This document shows positions 1 to 10,533 of a stretch of 58,900 bases of DNA, in pieces. Source of the stretch: Tissierellia bacterium (lineage in GTDB: Bacteria; Bacillota; Clostridia; Tissierellales; Peptoniphilaceae); the NCBI GenBank assembly GCA_012728755.1, contig JAAYEL010000040.1, positions 1 through 58,900 on the forward strand. The letters run 5' to 3'. Within the stretch, counting starts at the first letter, position 1; every line of letters starts with the position of its first letter. Position numbers and translations under genes: made by a program. A model generated the notes under the pieces. It made no database searches and was not told where the DNA came from. It saw nothing but the letters and a program-made list of their open reading frames with translations.

Positions 1-56
1 TCTTCACACACTTCTTTTTATATTTTTCTGGTTAGAACCAGTTTTCATATTATCTA

Positions 57-284
57 TTAGTCAACTTGGTATGGTAACAAAGCGACTTGTCTTGCTCTTT
101 TTACGTTAAGAGTTACCATTCTTTGATGAGCTGCACATGTACCTGTAGCTCTTCTTGGTAGAATTTTACCTCTTTCGTTGATAAAAGTCTTCATAGATTC
201 TACGTCCTTATAGTCGATAGTTCTATGTTTATCTTTGCAAAAAGCGCAAACTTTTCTTCTTGGTCTAAATCTTCTCGCTTGCAT
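57..284 (-). CDS. rpsR: 30S ribosomal protein S18
   Basis: S18 is a small-subunit ribosomal protein that pairs with S6 on the 16S rRNA platform. The 75-residue product has the usual family length and the conserved basic N-terminus. Cys13 and Cys16 (CAFC), Cys50 and His53 make a possible zinc site, as in the cysteine-containing form of S18; zinc binding is inferred. It is the last gene of a minus-strand operon, 14 bp after ssb. This rpsF-ssb-rpsR order is standard in Firmicutes. No convincing terminator in its own direction is visible before the window edge. Confidence 0.97.
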   Translation of the reverse strand: MQARRFRPRRKVCAFCKDKHRTIDYKDVESMKTFINERGKILPRRATGTCAAHQRMVTLNVKRARQVALLPYQVD

Positions 285-298
285 TTTTCCTCCTTAAT

Positions 299-778
299 TT
301 AGAAAGGAATCCTTCCGTCATCGTTTGTTGGGTCAAAATCTGCACCGAATTCGAAATCGCCAAAATCATCTGAATTGTCAAATGAGTTTGAAGGAGCATT
401 TGTGCTTCCTTGATTTCCATAAGATGTATTACTATCTTTCCAATCGATGAATTCAACATTTGATGCTACTACATCAGTAGTATATCTCTTGCTTCCATCT
501 TGGCCTTGATATGATCCTGTTTGGATTCTTCCAGTAATGGCTACTCTTTTACCTTTTTGAGTAAATTTAGCTACATTTTCTGCTGGTTTTCCCCAAACTA
601 CGATGTTAATGAAATCAGCTGTTGGCTGATTTTTTGATTCCATCTCTGCTTTTTTTTCTCTTGATAGCTGCTTGTCTACCGCTATGGTAAATCTTGCTAC
701 AGCTCCGCTATTTCCGCCTTGTAAGTAACGAAGTTCCGGATCTTTTGTCAGTCTTCCTATTAAAGTTACATTGTTCAT
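299..778 (-). CDS. ssb: single-stranded DNA-binding protein
   Basis: SSB coats single-stranded DNA during replication, repair and recombination and recruits partners through its C-terminal tip. The 159-residue product has an N-terminal OB fold (about residues 1-107, beginning MNNVTLIGRLTKDPELRY). A Ser, Asn and Asp-rich flexible linker follows, and the protein ends in DDGRIPF, a variant of the usual acidic DDIPF tip. It lies 17 bp after rpsF and 14 bp before rpsR, so it is translated from the same message as S6 and S18. The length is normal. Confidence 0.97.
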   Translation of the reverse strand: MNNVTLIGRLTKDPELRYLQGGNSGAVARFTIAVDKQLSREKKAEMESKNQPTADFINIVVWGKPAENVAKFTQKGKRVAITGRIQTGSYQGQDGSKRYTTDVVASNVEFIDWKDSNTSYGNQGSTNAPSNSFDNSDDFGDFEFGADFDPTNDDGRIPF

Positions 779-795
779 AAAATCCCCCTTAATTA

Positions 796-1080
796 TTAGG
801 CCTCTTTACTTATTACCATGTATCTTATGATGCTGTCTTGGATTTGAGATCTTCTTTCCACTTCTGTAATAACAGATGGATCAGCTTGGAAATTCACTAA
901 ATAGTAATGTCCTTCTTTAATGTAATTAATCTCATAAGCTAATTTCTTTTGACCCCAGTCACCAACTTCACCAACTGTACCGTTAGCATTGATGGCTTCA
1001 TATAATCTTTCAAGTCCACTATTTCTTACTTCTTCTTCTAAATTAGGCTTGAAAACTACAATCATCTCATAATTTTTCAT
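796..1080 (-). CDS. rpsF: 30S ribosomal protein S6
   Basis: S6 binds S18 and the central domain of 16S rRNA. The 94-residue product starts MKNYEMIVVFKPNLEEE and contains the typical YEINYIKEGHYYLVNF strand region, so it is full length. It is the first gene of the rpsF-ssb-rpsR operon. A well-placed ribosome-binding site (GGGAGGTG on the minus strand) precedes the ATG. A vegetative-type promoter lies about 60 bp upstream. The 5' leader can fold into a two-part hairpin, which may relate to the autoregulation known for S6 and S18 leaders. Confidence 0.97.
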   Translation of the reverse strand: MKNYEMIVVFKPNLEEEVRNSGLERLYEAINANGTVGEVGDWGQKKLAYEINYIKEGHYYLVNFQADPSVITEVERRSQIQDSIIRYMVISKEA

Positions 1081-1140
1081 ATTTTCACCTCCCTTTGGTT
1101 ACAACCCTGCTTTCTAACAGAGTAGAGAATTTACCAATGA

Positions 1141-1169
1141 ATTATATCAAATTAAACTTCTTTTAGCAA
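1141..1169 (-). promoter_or_regulatory. promoter of the rpsF-ssb-rpsR operon
   Basis: Read on the minus strand, TTGCTA (1164-1169) and TATAAT (1141-1146) are separated by exactly 17 bp. This is a good SigA-type promoter, about 60 bp upstream of the rpsF start. Confidence 0.7.
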
Positions 1170-1173
1170 GAAA

Positions 1174-1977
1174 TTATTTTTTTCTATAATCCTCCATAAC
1201 ATTAGCAAATATCTCAGCGCTAGATGGTGGAGTATATGTGATAGCATTTGCTCCAGCTTCTATTGTCTGCTCGATACTTTTTTCTGTAGGACCCCCAGTC
1301 GCAATAATTGGAAAATCTGGTCCTATCTTACTTCTAATCTCTTTGACTATTGACGCTGTATCCTTTCCACCAGATACATTTAAGATTCTTGCCCCTGCCT
1401 TTATTTTTCCAACATAGTCATCCTTGATAGATACTATTGTCGCTACTACAGGAATATCTAAATTTGTCGATAGTTCATTGATCATATGGTTTTCTATTGG
1501 TGCATTAACAACTACTCCATAAGCTCCCATTAATTCAGCTTGAAGCGCTACATTAAGCGATCTTATACCAGTGGTTAGACCTCCCCCGACTCCTGCTAGT
1601 ACAGGTACGGGCGCACTGCTAATGATTGCCTGTGTGATAGATAGTTGTGGAGTGAACGGATATACCGCTATGACTGCATCAGCATTTGAATTGCTTATTA
1701 TCGCAATGTCGGTAGTAAATAAAAGAGACTTTATTCTCTTTCCTAAGACTTTTATCCCCGAACACTTATAGATGGCCTCTGGGACTATAACAAGTCTTTG
1801 TCTTAGTTTGTGTTCTACGCTTGGGACAAACTTCCTTTGCCTAAGCGTGCCATTTTTAGTTCCTCCAATTATATCACCTTTAATTTGTGGTATATCTTGG
1901 AAATCATTTACTTCATATTCCTCAACTATATGATCAGTATCGTCATATGAATGGATGGTCCTAATTATTTTTTTCAT
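1174..1977 (-). CDS. predicted TIM-barrel protein of unknown function
   Basis: The 267-residue product is soluble, with no membrane segment. Its pattern of alternating hydrophobic strands and helices, with glycine-rich turns (VLAGVGGG, LNVSGGKD and IATGGPT, the last two near the C-terminus), resembles a phosphate-binding TIM barrel such as those of thiamine or sialic acid metabolism. I cannot name the substrate. The start has a clear AAGGAGAG site. It is a single gene, transcribed divergently from the M16 peptidase gene, with the rpsF promoter just beyond its 3' end. The fold is inferred from the motif pattern only. Confidence 0.6.
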   Translation of the reverse strand: MKKIIRTIHSYDDTDHIVEEYEVNDFQDIPQIKGDIIGGTKNGTLRQRKFVPSVEHKLRQRLVIVPEAIYKCSGIKVLGKRIKSLLFTTDIAIISNSNADAVIAVYPFTPQLSITQAIISSAPVPVLAGVGGGLTTGIRSLNVALQAELMGAYGVVVNAPIENHMINELSTNLDIPVVATIVSIKDDYVGKIKAGARILNVSGGKDTASIVKEIRSKIGPDFPIIATGGPTEKSIEQTIEAGANAITYTPPSSAEIFANVMEDYRKK

Positions 1978-2036
1978 AGGTACTCTCCTTATAGTATATT
2001 CTACAACTTTATACCCTTTAAAAAGTTTCTAAATTA

Positions 2037-2066
2037 TTAAAAAATATAAACATTTCATGATATAAT
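2037..2066 (+). promoter_or_regulatory. promoter of the M16C peptidase gene
   Basis: An extended -10 element (TG-A-TATAAT, hexamer at 2061-2066) lies 24 bp upstream of the likely start. The best -35 match is the weak TTAAAA at 2037-2042, 18 bp upstream. Confidence 0.55.
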
Positions 2067-2090
2067 GTTCAATATTGAGAGGAGATGCAG

Positions 2091-4973
2091 ATGAAAATTG
2101 AAAATTTTACTTTATTAGAAGATAAATATATTGAACAAGAACAATCTCATGCCTATGTTTACGAGCATGATATCACAAAAGCAAAGGTTGTTGTATTTAA
2201 GAATGAAGACGATAATAGATTATTCTCTATAGGCTTTAGAACACCACCGACAAACTCAACTGGTGTTTGTCATATATTGGAGCATTGCGTTCTTAACGGT
2301 TCTAAAAAATATAGGACTAGAGAACCTTTTATGGATATGGTAAAGAGTTCATTGCAAACTTTTCTAAATGCTATGACATATCCTGATAAGACTATTTATC
2401 CTGTTGCTTCAAGAAACACTAAAGATTTTGAAAATTTAATGGATTTATATTTGGATTCAGTTTTTAATCCAATCGTAAAAGAAAGAAAAGAAGTTTTTCT
2501 TCAAGAAGGTTGGAGATATCATCTAAATGATGATGGAAGTATAGAATATAAAGGTGTCGTATATAATGAGATGAAAGGAGCTTTAAGCTCTGAAGAAGAA
2601 CAAGTATATGACTCAATTTATGAACATCTTTATCCAGATACTATATACTCCCTTAACTCAGGCGGAGATCCTTATGAGATGACTGATTTAAGCTATGAAG
2701 ACTTTTTGGCATACTATAATAATTATTATCATCCTTCAAATTCATATATTTTCCTATATGGAAATGTTGATGAGAAAAAATATCTTGAATATATTCATGA
2801 TGAGTATCTTTCAAATTATGAATTTAGAGAAGTAGACTCAAGCATAGCATTACAAAAACCATTCTTGGAAACTAAAAGAGTAGAAGCATATTTTTCTACT
2901 ACTAAAAAAGATAAAGATAATGCAAATATGATTTCATACAATGTGGTTACTAATACTTGTGACGCTTCTTATGACCGTTTGATGAATAAAATTCTTAGAC
3001 AGGCATTGATTAATTCTGAATCTTCACCTATTAAGCTAGCCATCAATGAATTGGATATAGTTGAAGATATACTAAATACGTCATCAAGTGATAGACAGCT
3101 TTCTTTTTCAATACTTGGAAAAAATATCGCTGAGAAAAATGTTGATCTTTTTGTAGGCACTATAGAAAAATAACTTAATAAGATTGTAGAAAATGGCATT
3201 GATTTGAACTTAATTAAGTCAGTTCTAAATACGATGAATTTCTCATTAAAAGAGAAAAATGATAATCCTACGAAAGGTATCGTATATCTATTGAATACTT
3301 ATGATACTTGGTTATATGATATAAGTCCTATTGAAGGTTTGGATTTTTCTGAAACACTTGATTATATTAATGATAATTTAGAAAATGGAATTTTTGAAAA
3401 ATATATTAAAGAAAATATCCTAGATAATTCTCATAAACTTATAGTTGTTCATAAACCTAAATTTGGATTAAATGAGCTTAAGGATGAAGCAGTTAATGAA
3501 AGTCTTAAAAACTTAGCTGATAGCTTAGGTGAACAAGAAAAAATAACTCTTCAAAAACAAAGAGAAGCTATGGAAGAGTTCCAAAATAAGGAAGATAGTC
3601 CTGAAGATAAAAAGACTATACCAACTCTTGAACTAACTGATGTAAATAGTAAGTTTGATCCAATTAATCGTGAGGTTTTCAAGAAAGATAATCATGCTTA
3701 TGTGACTCACGATCTTCCAACAAGCGGTATCGACTATATTAACTTAGTATTTGATATAAATCATATAGAAAAATCTGAATTACCATATGTATCATTACTT
3801 ACGGATGTTATCGGTTTAATCGATACGAAAAATTATGATTATCAAACACTATTTAATAAGATTTATATTGAGACTGGTGGTGTTGCTATTACTATGGGAA
3901 GCTATGAAAAGGAAAATGAAGATTTCTTAAATAGAATCGTAACTGTTTCTACTAAGATTTTCTCAGAAAATATTAAAAATGCGACTGATGTATTAAAAGA
4001 ATTACTATTTAATACCATCTTTACAAATGAAAAGAGATTAAAGGAACTTATTAATCTTTTCTATTCAAGAATTGAGATGAATCTATTGGATTATGCACAT
4101 CAAATAATGCTAAATAGAGTTAATTCACATAATTTTGTCATGAATAATTTCAATGAGATGACAAGTGGTATAGACGCTTATCTATTTTACAAGGGTTTAT
4201 TAAAAGCAGAATTATCCACGGTTCTTGAAAAACTTAAATCGCTATATGATAGGGTTTTTAACGCGAATAACTTGGTAATAAATCTTACTTCTGATTTTAC
4301 AAATAAAGAAGGACTGTTTACTAATTTGGATACTTTAGTAAGTGAATTGAATCAGGAAGTGATTGAGCCAATCGCATATGAGTTTGAACCAAAGACTACA
4401 AAAGAGGCGTTTATCGCTTCAAGTGATGTATCTTATGTATCTATCGGAAATGACCTAGGTAAGTATGGTTATGAGTATCAAGGGGATGCTACGGTTATCT
4501 CAAATATCTTAACTAATGCCTACCTATATAATGAAATACGTGCCAAGGGTGGTGCTTATGGAGCTGGTATGGTAATCAATAATAAAAATGCCTTTGCTAC
4601 TTATTCATATAGAGACCCTAATGTAACAAAGACAATTGATATATACAAAAATATCCCAACATTTATGAAAGGCTTCGAGATTTCAGAAGAGGACTTAAAG
4701 CCATTTATCATTGGTGCTATTGGTAAATTCGATCCTCCTCTAACTGAAAGAGGTAAGGGATTAAAAGATCTTGATATGTATTTAAGAAATAAATCTTATA
4801 AGACTATGGAAGATAATGTTGAGCAGGCGAAAAATACAGATATTGATAAGATAAAAAATCTTGCAGATACGCTTGAATTAGCCATCGAAGATATGAGCTT
4901 ATCAGTGTTAAGTGGTCGAAATAATATTGAATCAAATAAGGAATTATTTGATACTATAATCGACTTAACTTAA
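2091..4973 (+). pseudogene. M16C metallopeptidase (PreP/Cym1-like), interrupted by one in-frame stop
   Basis: This family degrades peptides inside a large clam-shell chamber using zinc. The reading frame holds 959 amino-acid codons, close to the roughly 970 residues usual for M16C. A TAA at 3171-3173 (codon 361) stops it after 360 residues; the same frame then continues 599 residues to 4973. The inverted zinc motif HILEH (His61, Glu64, His65) and the distal Glu160 (NEMKG) are in the first part; the second part carries the C-terminal half-barrel. I chose ATG 2091 over ATG 2085 because AGGAG (2080-2084) directly abuts 2085 and is 6 bp from 2091. Homology is otherwise intact on both sides, so this is a recent nonsense mutation, a sequencing error, or a two-piece protein. 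Confidence 0.85.
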
Positions 4974-4992
4974 TCTTACTAAGGAGGTTTTT

Positions 4993-5274
4993 ATGTGGAT
5001 AATATTTGGTCTAGCGGCTATTTTGTCAGCTTTTGCTGGCTTGTACTATCTGTCAAAAAATAAGGATGGGATAATCTATTCATTTATATCCATCTCTTTA
5101 ACAGCACTTACTGTGACTGCATTTTACTCAGATGGAGCAAGTAGAGTGCTTAGCAAAGATTGGTCTGGACTAATGGATATCATGCCATCTATGTCCAAGG
5201 CTTTATGGGTTTTAGTAATATTATCCATATTAATTAATTCGATCGTATATGTAAGACAATATAGAAAAAGATAG
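4993..5274 (+). CDS. small three-helix membrane protein, unknown function
   Basis: The 93-residue product has three hydrophobic segments (about residues 1-20, 27-46 and 68-87) and a short basic C-terminus (VRQYRKR). A strong AAGGAGG site precedes the ATG. It starts 19 bp after the M16C peptidase and is probably co-transcribed with it; a strong hairpin terminator follows immediately. I do not recognise the family. Confidence 0.75.
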   Translation: MWIIFGLAAILSAFAGLYYLSKNKDGIIYSFISISLTALTVTAFYSDGASRVLSKDWSGLMDIMPSMSKALWVLVILSILINSIVYVRQYRKR

Positions 5275-5304
5275 AAAAAGCACCTCATAAGAGGTGCTTC
5301 TTTA
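5275..5304. terminator. bidirectional rho-independent terminator
   Basis: AGCACCTC (5279-5286), loop ATAA, GAGGTGCT (5291-5298), with A-rich sequence on one side and T-rich on the other. It separates the plus-strand small membrane protein from the converging upp gene. Confidence 0.85.
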
Positions 5305-5307
5305 TTT

Positions 5308-6370
<1,063 letters not shown>

Positions 6371-6371
6371 A

Positions 6372-7412
6372 TTAATCCTCCAAATAATATACTCTGCCTG
6401 ATGCAGATTTTTTCAACCTATTCATAATACTTAGACCATAGGAATTTTCTTCAACCCCATGAACTATAATTAAATCCATTTTCTCGTGATCCATATCCCT
6501 CAGCGAAGAAAATAGAATATTTCCCATCTTTGTTAAATCCTCTTTTGACCCCATATCGATTAAAAAGTCAGCCTTCTCAAAATTACCATCCTCTTCAAAA
6601 GCCATCACTCCTATCCTCTTGTCCTTATCTTGAAGAAGGTCATTTACCTTTTTTGTAAAATGCTCGCTTTTTCCAATATAGACAATAACCTCAGCCTTTG
6701 GCGCATAATGCTTATATTTTTGCCCAGGCGATTTAGGTATCTGATTTTCATTTTTTAACGCCAAATCATAATCGACCCCAGGCCAATACTCTTCTAGCAT
6801 TTCCTTTGTATAGTAGCCTGGTCTTAAGATAGTAGCAGGTTTTGATGTAAGGTCTAAGACTGTGGACTCTAACCCTATACTTGATTTTCCTCCATCGATG
6901 ATGGCATCAATCTTTCCATGCATATCTTCATAAACCTCGTAAGCTGTAGTAGGGCTTGGCTTTGTAGATAAATTTGCTGAAGGTGCAGCCAAAGGTGTAC
7001 CACAAAGTTCTATAAACTTTCTAGTTAACTCCTTACTTGGCATCCTTATAGCTACTGTGTCAAGACCACAACTTACCTCAAATGGTATTTTCTCACTTTT
7101 ATTAAGAACAACAGTAAGTGGTCCAGGCCATAAATGATTTAACTTTTCTATATCTTCTTTATTAACATCTTTTGTAAGGGAATAAATCTGATCCATCTGT
7201 GATATATGAAGTATTAAGGGATTATCCATCGGCCTATTTTTAGCCCTAAATATCTTGCTAACAGCATTACCATCTAATCCATTAGCCGCCAATCCATAAA
7301 CCGTCTCAGTAGGTATGCCTACTAATCCACCTTCTTTGATAATCTTTGATAGATTAAGAAGCTCATTTATATCTAATTTTTTTTCATCAATTTTAACAAT
7401 TTTTGTTTCCAT
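6372..7412 (-). CDS. L-threonylcarbamoyladenylate synthase, Sua5 type
   Basis: This enzyme makes threonylcarbamoyl-AMP from threonine, bicarbonate and ATP, the first step of the tRNA t6A37 modification. At 346 residues it is the long Sua5 form: an N-terminal YrdC domain (about residues 1-205, with GIPTETVYGLA near residue 35 and SANLSTKPSPT), then a SPGQKYKHYAPK linker and a C-terminal Sua5 domain. It is the first gene of the sua5-rpiB-upp operon, an arrangement common in Firmicutes (ywlC/ywlF/upp). Confidence 0.94.
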   Translation of the reverse strand: METKIVKIDEKKLDINELLNLSKIIKEGGLVGIPTETVYGLAANGLDGNAVSKIFRAKNRPMDNPLILHISQMDQIYSLTKDVNKEDIEKLNHLWPGPLTVVLNKSEKIPFEVSCGLDTVAIRMPSKELTRKFIELCGTPLAAPSANLSTKPSPTTAYEVYEDMHGKIDAIIDGGKSSIGLESTVLDLTSKPATILRPGYYTKEMLEEYWPGVDYDLALKNENQIPKSPGQKYKHYAPKAEVIVYIGKSEHFTKKVNDLLQDKDKRIGVMAFEEDGNFEKADFLIDMGSKEDLTKMGNILFSSLRDMDHEKMDLIIVHGVEENSYGLSIMNRLKKSASGRVYYLED

Positions 7413-7427
7413 AATTCCCTCTTAAAC

Positions 7428-7455
7428 ATTTTACCACAGAATGAAATAATCTAAA
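7428..7455 (-). promoter_or_regulatory. candidate promoter of the sua5-rpiB-upp operon
   Basis: On the minus strand, TTTAGA (7450-7455) and TAAAAT (7428-7433) are 16 bp apart. A TGTGG stretch gives an extended -10, about 16 bp upstream of the ATG. Confidence 0.45.
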
Positions 7456-7487
7456 AAAAACTATTGATAATTTTCTTGCTTAAGCCA

Positions 7488-7512
7488 TAAAAAAACCGGA
7501 TTATCTCCGGTT
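7488..7512 (-). terminator. terminator of the MATE-CDF operon
   Basis: AACCGGA (7494-7500), loop TTATC, TCCGGTT (7506-7512), followed on the minus strand by a run of seven T. The stem overlaps the CDF stop codon. Confidence 0.85.
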
Positions 7513-8476
7513 ATTTCTTTATTCTTTTACAAGGATTAGGACCATAAACATCTTTATCCAAGCAATAGCTTGGATCCATATGAATGGATAAATCTATTTG
7601 TAATTCTTCTCTAGCTTTTTTCTCAAGCTTATCAACAATCTCATGCATGGTATAGACATCAATATTTACTGGTACTTCAACATGAGCTGTACCAAATAAT
7701 TGATTCTTTCCATATTCATGAAGCTCAATATCATGAACACCCTGAATATATTCTCCTTGCATTAATATATCTCTAAGTTTATTGATAAGTTCTGGATCAA
7801 TTTCTTTACCTAGAAGTACATCACCCATCTCTTTAATAATCTCAATACCAGATAAAAGGATAATAATTGAGATAACAAAACCTACGGGTCCTTCTATATT
7901 AATGTTAAAGTAAGCATGAAGTATTACTGATATAACTACCATACTACTCATAAGTACGTCATTTCTTGAATCTAGCGCTTGCGATTTGTTAAGAGCTGAG
8001 TCGATTTTCTTATATATTTTCATATTATAGATGTACATATATACTTTAATACCTATTGAGATAATCAATATTAATAGCATTGGTAGATTAAAACTAATAG
8101 CTTGTGGATTTACTATATTTTCAATTGAACTCTTAGCGATAGTTAGTCCAACTATTATGATTGATATCCCCACTAATAAAGAAGCTATATACTCGCTTCT
8201 TCCATGTCCATAGGGATGGCCTTCATCTGCAGGCTTAGCCGCAAAGTAGGAACCCAGTATAGTTATGATGCTCGCCAAACTATCCGTTAGGTTATTTACC
8301 GCATCTGAGATGACCGAAATAGAGTTTATAAATAGCCCAATTATTATCTTTACTAAAAATAAAAGGATATTAAATCCAAGCCCCATGTATCCACTTAGAG
8401 ATATTAAGCTATTTCTATTTTTTGAATCTTCAAAATCTCTCGATTTTATTATCTTATCAATTAGGAAATTTAACAT
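7511..8476 (-). CDS. cation diffusion facilitator family transporter
   Basis: CDF proteins export divalent metals (Zn, Fe, Mn, Co) in exchange for protons. The 321-residue product has about six membrane segments, the metal-site signature SDAVNNLTDSL in TM2, the HPYGHGRSEYIASL motif, and a cytoplasmic C-terminal metal-sensing domain that ends in a cysteine-containing tail (NPCKRIKK). It begins directly after the MATE stop codon, so the two are co-transcribed. The metal cannot be assigned from sequence. Confidence 0.93.
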   Translation of the reverse strand: MLNFLIDKIIKSRDFEDSKNRNSLISLSGYMGLGFNILLFLVKIIIGLFINSISVISDAVNNLTDSLASIITILGSYFAAKPADEGHPYGHGRSEYIASLLVGISIIIVGLTIAKSSIENIVNPQAISFNLPMLLILIISIGIKVYMYIYNMKIYKKIDSALNKSQALDSRNDVLMSSMVVISVILHAYFNINIEGPVGFVISIIILLSGIEIIKEMGDVLLGKEIDPELINKLRDILMQGEYIQGVHDIELHEYGKNQLFGTAHVEVPVNIDVYTMHEIVDKLEKKAREELQIDLSIHMDPSYCLDKDVYGPNPCKRIKK

Positions 8477-9829
8477 CTATTCCTCCAAAATATTTTTTGT
8501 TCTAGTTATATATATTGAATAAATGACAGTTAATACATTTGAAAGAACCATCGATATCCAAATCCCTAGAGTACCCATTTGGGTAAAATTAGTGACGAAT
8601 ATTACAAATGGTACCCTGATAAGCCAAAGCCTTCCAGTCGACATATGCATCGAATATTTCATCTTTCCAGTACCCTGGAATAATCCTTGATATATGTTGA
8701 ATAATGCCATAAATGGTATATTTGCTATCGCAAAATACATATATTCCATAGCTATATTGTATACATTTGGATCAACTACCGGATCTACAAAGACCCTTAA
8801 TAATACCTGTGGAAAAGCCACTAACAAGGCCATCCCGACAGCCGATGTGACCCCTCCAAATAAGATGGCATCATTTTTAATTTGTTTAGCTCTTTCAAAT
8901 TGCTTAGCACCAAAGTTTTGTCCAATCATCGATGTCATGGCAGCTCCGATACCCATTGAGATTTGCATCCAAAAATCTGAAATCCTATTAACCATGGAAA
9001 ATGCAGCTACGACCTCTTGACCAAAGCTTACGATTAAGGCGTTCATCATAGAAAAGCCTAAAGCCGCACTACTTCTACCAATAGCTGTAGGTATAGCTAA
9101 ATTGAATAGATGTTTTGATGTAGCTAGATCAAATCTCAAATGTTTTCCATCTACTTCTAAATTTGTCTTATCCTTTTTAATTTGTACATATCCGATAATT
9201 ACTGATATTATCTTAGACAGAATTGTTGCTACAGCAGCTCCTGCTACTCCCATATTTAAACCAGGGACATTTATAAACGGAACTGTTACAAATATGAAGA
9301 ATGGGTCTAAAACAATATTTAAGAATCCTGATACTAGTCCCATCACAGTTGTTTGCTTTGTCTTACCTTGTGCATTTAATATAGCCTGAAATGAAAAATA
9401 CAGCGAGTCCACTAGTATACCCATGGTATTTACCTTAAAGTATGTAAGCGAATGTTTGTACAAATCTCCCTTTGCTCCCATCAAGCCTATCAATGTAGGA
9501 GCTAAGAAATATCCAATAATACTAAATACTATTCCCAAACCAGATGAAAGTATGATTAGGTTGTTCGCGTATTGTGTTGCTTTTTTCTTGTTTCCTGCAC
9601 CAATCATCTGCGATATGATCGATGTACCCGCTATAGATATCCCAATTGTTATCGAGATAAATAAAAATACTAATGGCCAGGTAAAGCTTGTTGCAGCAAA
9701 CTCCGTATAGGATAATCTAGCAAGCCAAACTCCATCAGCTAAATTGTATAATGTCGCAATAATATTGCTAAAAATCAATGGCAAAGATAGCTTAAATAAT
9801 ACCTTTTTGGTATTGCCTGTCAAAATCAT
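8477..9829 (-). CDS. MATE family efflux transporter
   Basis: MATE proteins export cationic drugs or metabolites using a sodium or proton gradient. The 450-residue product starts MILTGNTKKVLFKLSLPLIFSN and has about 12 hydrophobic segments in two halves, with the typical NAQGKTKQTTVMG loop near the middle. It is followed with no gap by the CDF transporter gene. The substrate is unknown. The length and start (AGGTGATA upstream) are normal. Confidence 0.95.
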   Translation of the reverse strand: MILTGNTKKVLFKLSLPLIFSNIIATLYNLADGVWLARLSYTEFAATSFTWPLVFLFISITIGISIAGTSIISQMIGAGNKKKATQYANNLIILSSGLGIVFSIIGYFLAPTLIGLMGAKGDLYKHSLTYFKVNTMGILVDSLYFSFQAILNAQGKTKQTTVMGLVSGFLNIVLDPFFIFVTVPFINVPGLNMGVAGAAVATILSKIISVIIGYVQIKKDKTNLEVDGKHLRFDLATSKHLFNLAIPTAIGRSSAALGFSMMNALIVSFGQEVVAAFSMVNRISDFWMQISMGIGAAMTSMIGQNFGAKQFERAKQIKNDAILFGGVTSAVGMALLVAFPQVLLRVFVDPVVDPNVYNIAMEYMYFAIANIPFMALFNIYQGLFQGTGKMKYSMHMSTGRLWLIRVPFVIFVTNFTQMGTLGIWISMVLSNVLTVIYSIYITRTKNILEE

Positions 9830-9852
9830 CGATCTTTCTTGTTGTTTCGTTT

Positions 9853-10533
9853 CTATAATATCACCTCTTTGTCAAATAGCGCCCTTAGCTCATCTACTTC
9901 ATGAACTAACCAATCTGGGTCTAATGACCTTAATTCTTCTTCACTCCTAAATCCCCAGCTCACAGCAACAGTCTTGATATCTGCATTTTTACCAGTTTGT
10001 ATATCTACTTCACTATCACCGATGATACAGGCATCTTCTTTTCTCACACCAAATTTTTCTAACAAAATATTTACCATTTGTGCACTTGGCTTTTTCTCTA
10101 TATCATCCATTTGCCCTTGAGAAAAATCAAATAAATCCGCTATTTCCATCTCGTCTATAACTATCCTAAGTGTATGGTCTGGCTTATTTGATATAGCCGT
10201 TACTATATATCCTCTTTTTGACAAATCCTTTACCAAATCCAAAATCCCATCATATGGATGAGTCAGATAAGTCACATCTTTTTGATAATATTTATGATAC
10301 AAGTCCATAACTTTTTTAACTTCTTTTGGATCATAGACTCCTTGTTTTTCCAAAAGCCTTTGAACTAAAGCAAGCGAGCTATTACCAACAAATCTCATAA
10401 AATCTGATACATCCATTTCATCAAATCCAAGCTCCCTTAAAGCCCTATTCCCGTGAAATGCTATGGTGTCAATAGTATTTAATAATGTACCATCAACATC
10501 AAAAATTATCAAACGTTTATCTTGTAAATTCAT
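9853..10533 (-). CDS. HAD-superfamily phosphatase, phosphoglycolate phosphatase-like
   Basis: This HAD hydrolase has the nucleophile motif FDVDGTLLNT (Asp12 and Asp14 from the chosen start), the SNKPD motif and the IGDSEVDIQTG acidic motif, with a helical cap between them. It most resembles phosphoglycolate phosphatases (Gph/PpaX). The ATG at 10533 is preceded by AGGAG at 10543-10547 and is preferred over an in-frame TTG three codons upstream. It overlaps no other start and follows the TrmH-type gene closely, so they are probably one transcript. Confidence 0.88.
   Translation of the reverse strand: MNLQDKRLIIFDVDGTLLNTIDTIAFHGNRALRELGFDEMDVSDFMRFVGNSSLALVQRLLEKQGVYDPKEVKKVMDLYHKYYQKDVTYLTHPYDGILDLVKDLSKRGYIVTAISNKPDHTLRIVIDEMEIADLFDFSQGQMDDIEKKPSAQMVNILLEKFGVRKEDACIIGDSEVDIQTGKNADIKTVAVSWGFRSEEELRSLDPDWLVHEVDELRALFDKEVIL

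Noticed and set aside
28..50. CTGGTT/AACCAG hairpin as terminator for rpsR
   Set aside because: On the minus strand no T-run follows; it could at best serve a plus-strand gene outside the window.
2085..2090. ATG 2085 as start of the M16C peptidase
   Set aside because: The AGGAG site directly abuts it, leaving no spacing; ATG 2091 has the normal 6-bp spacing.
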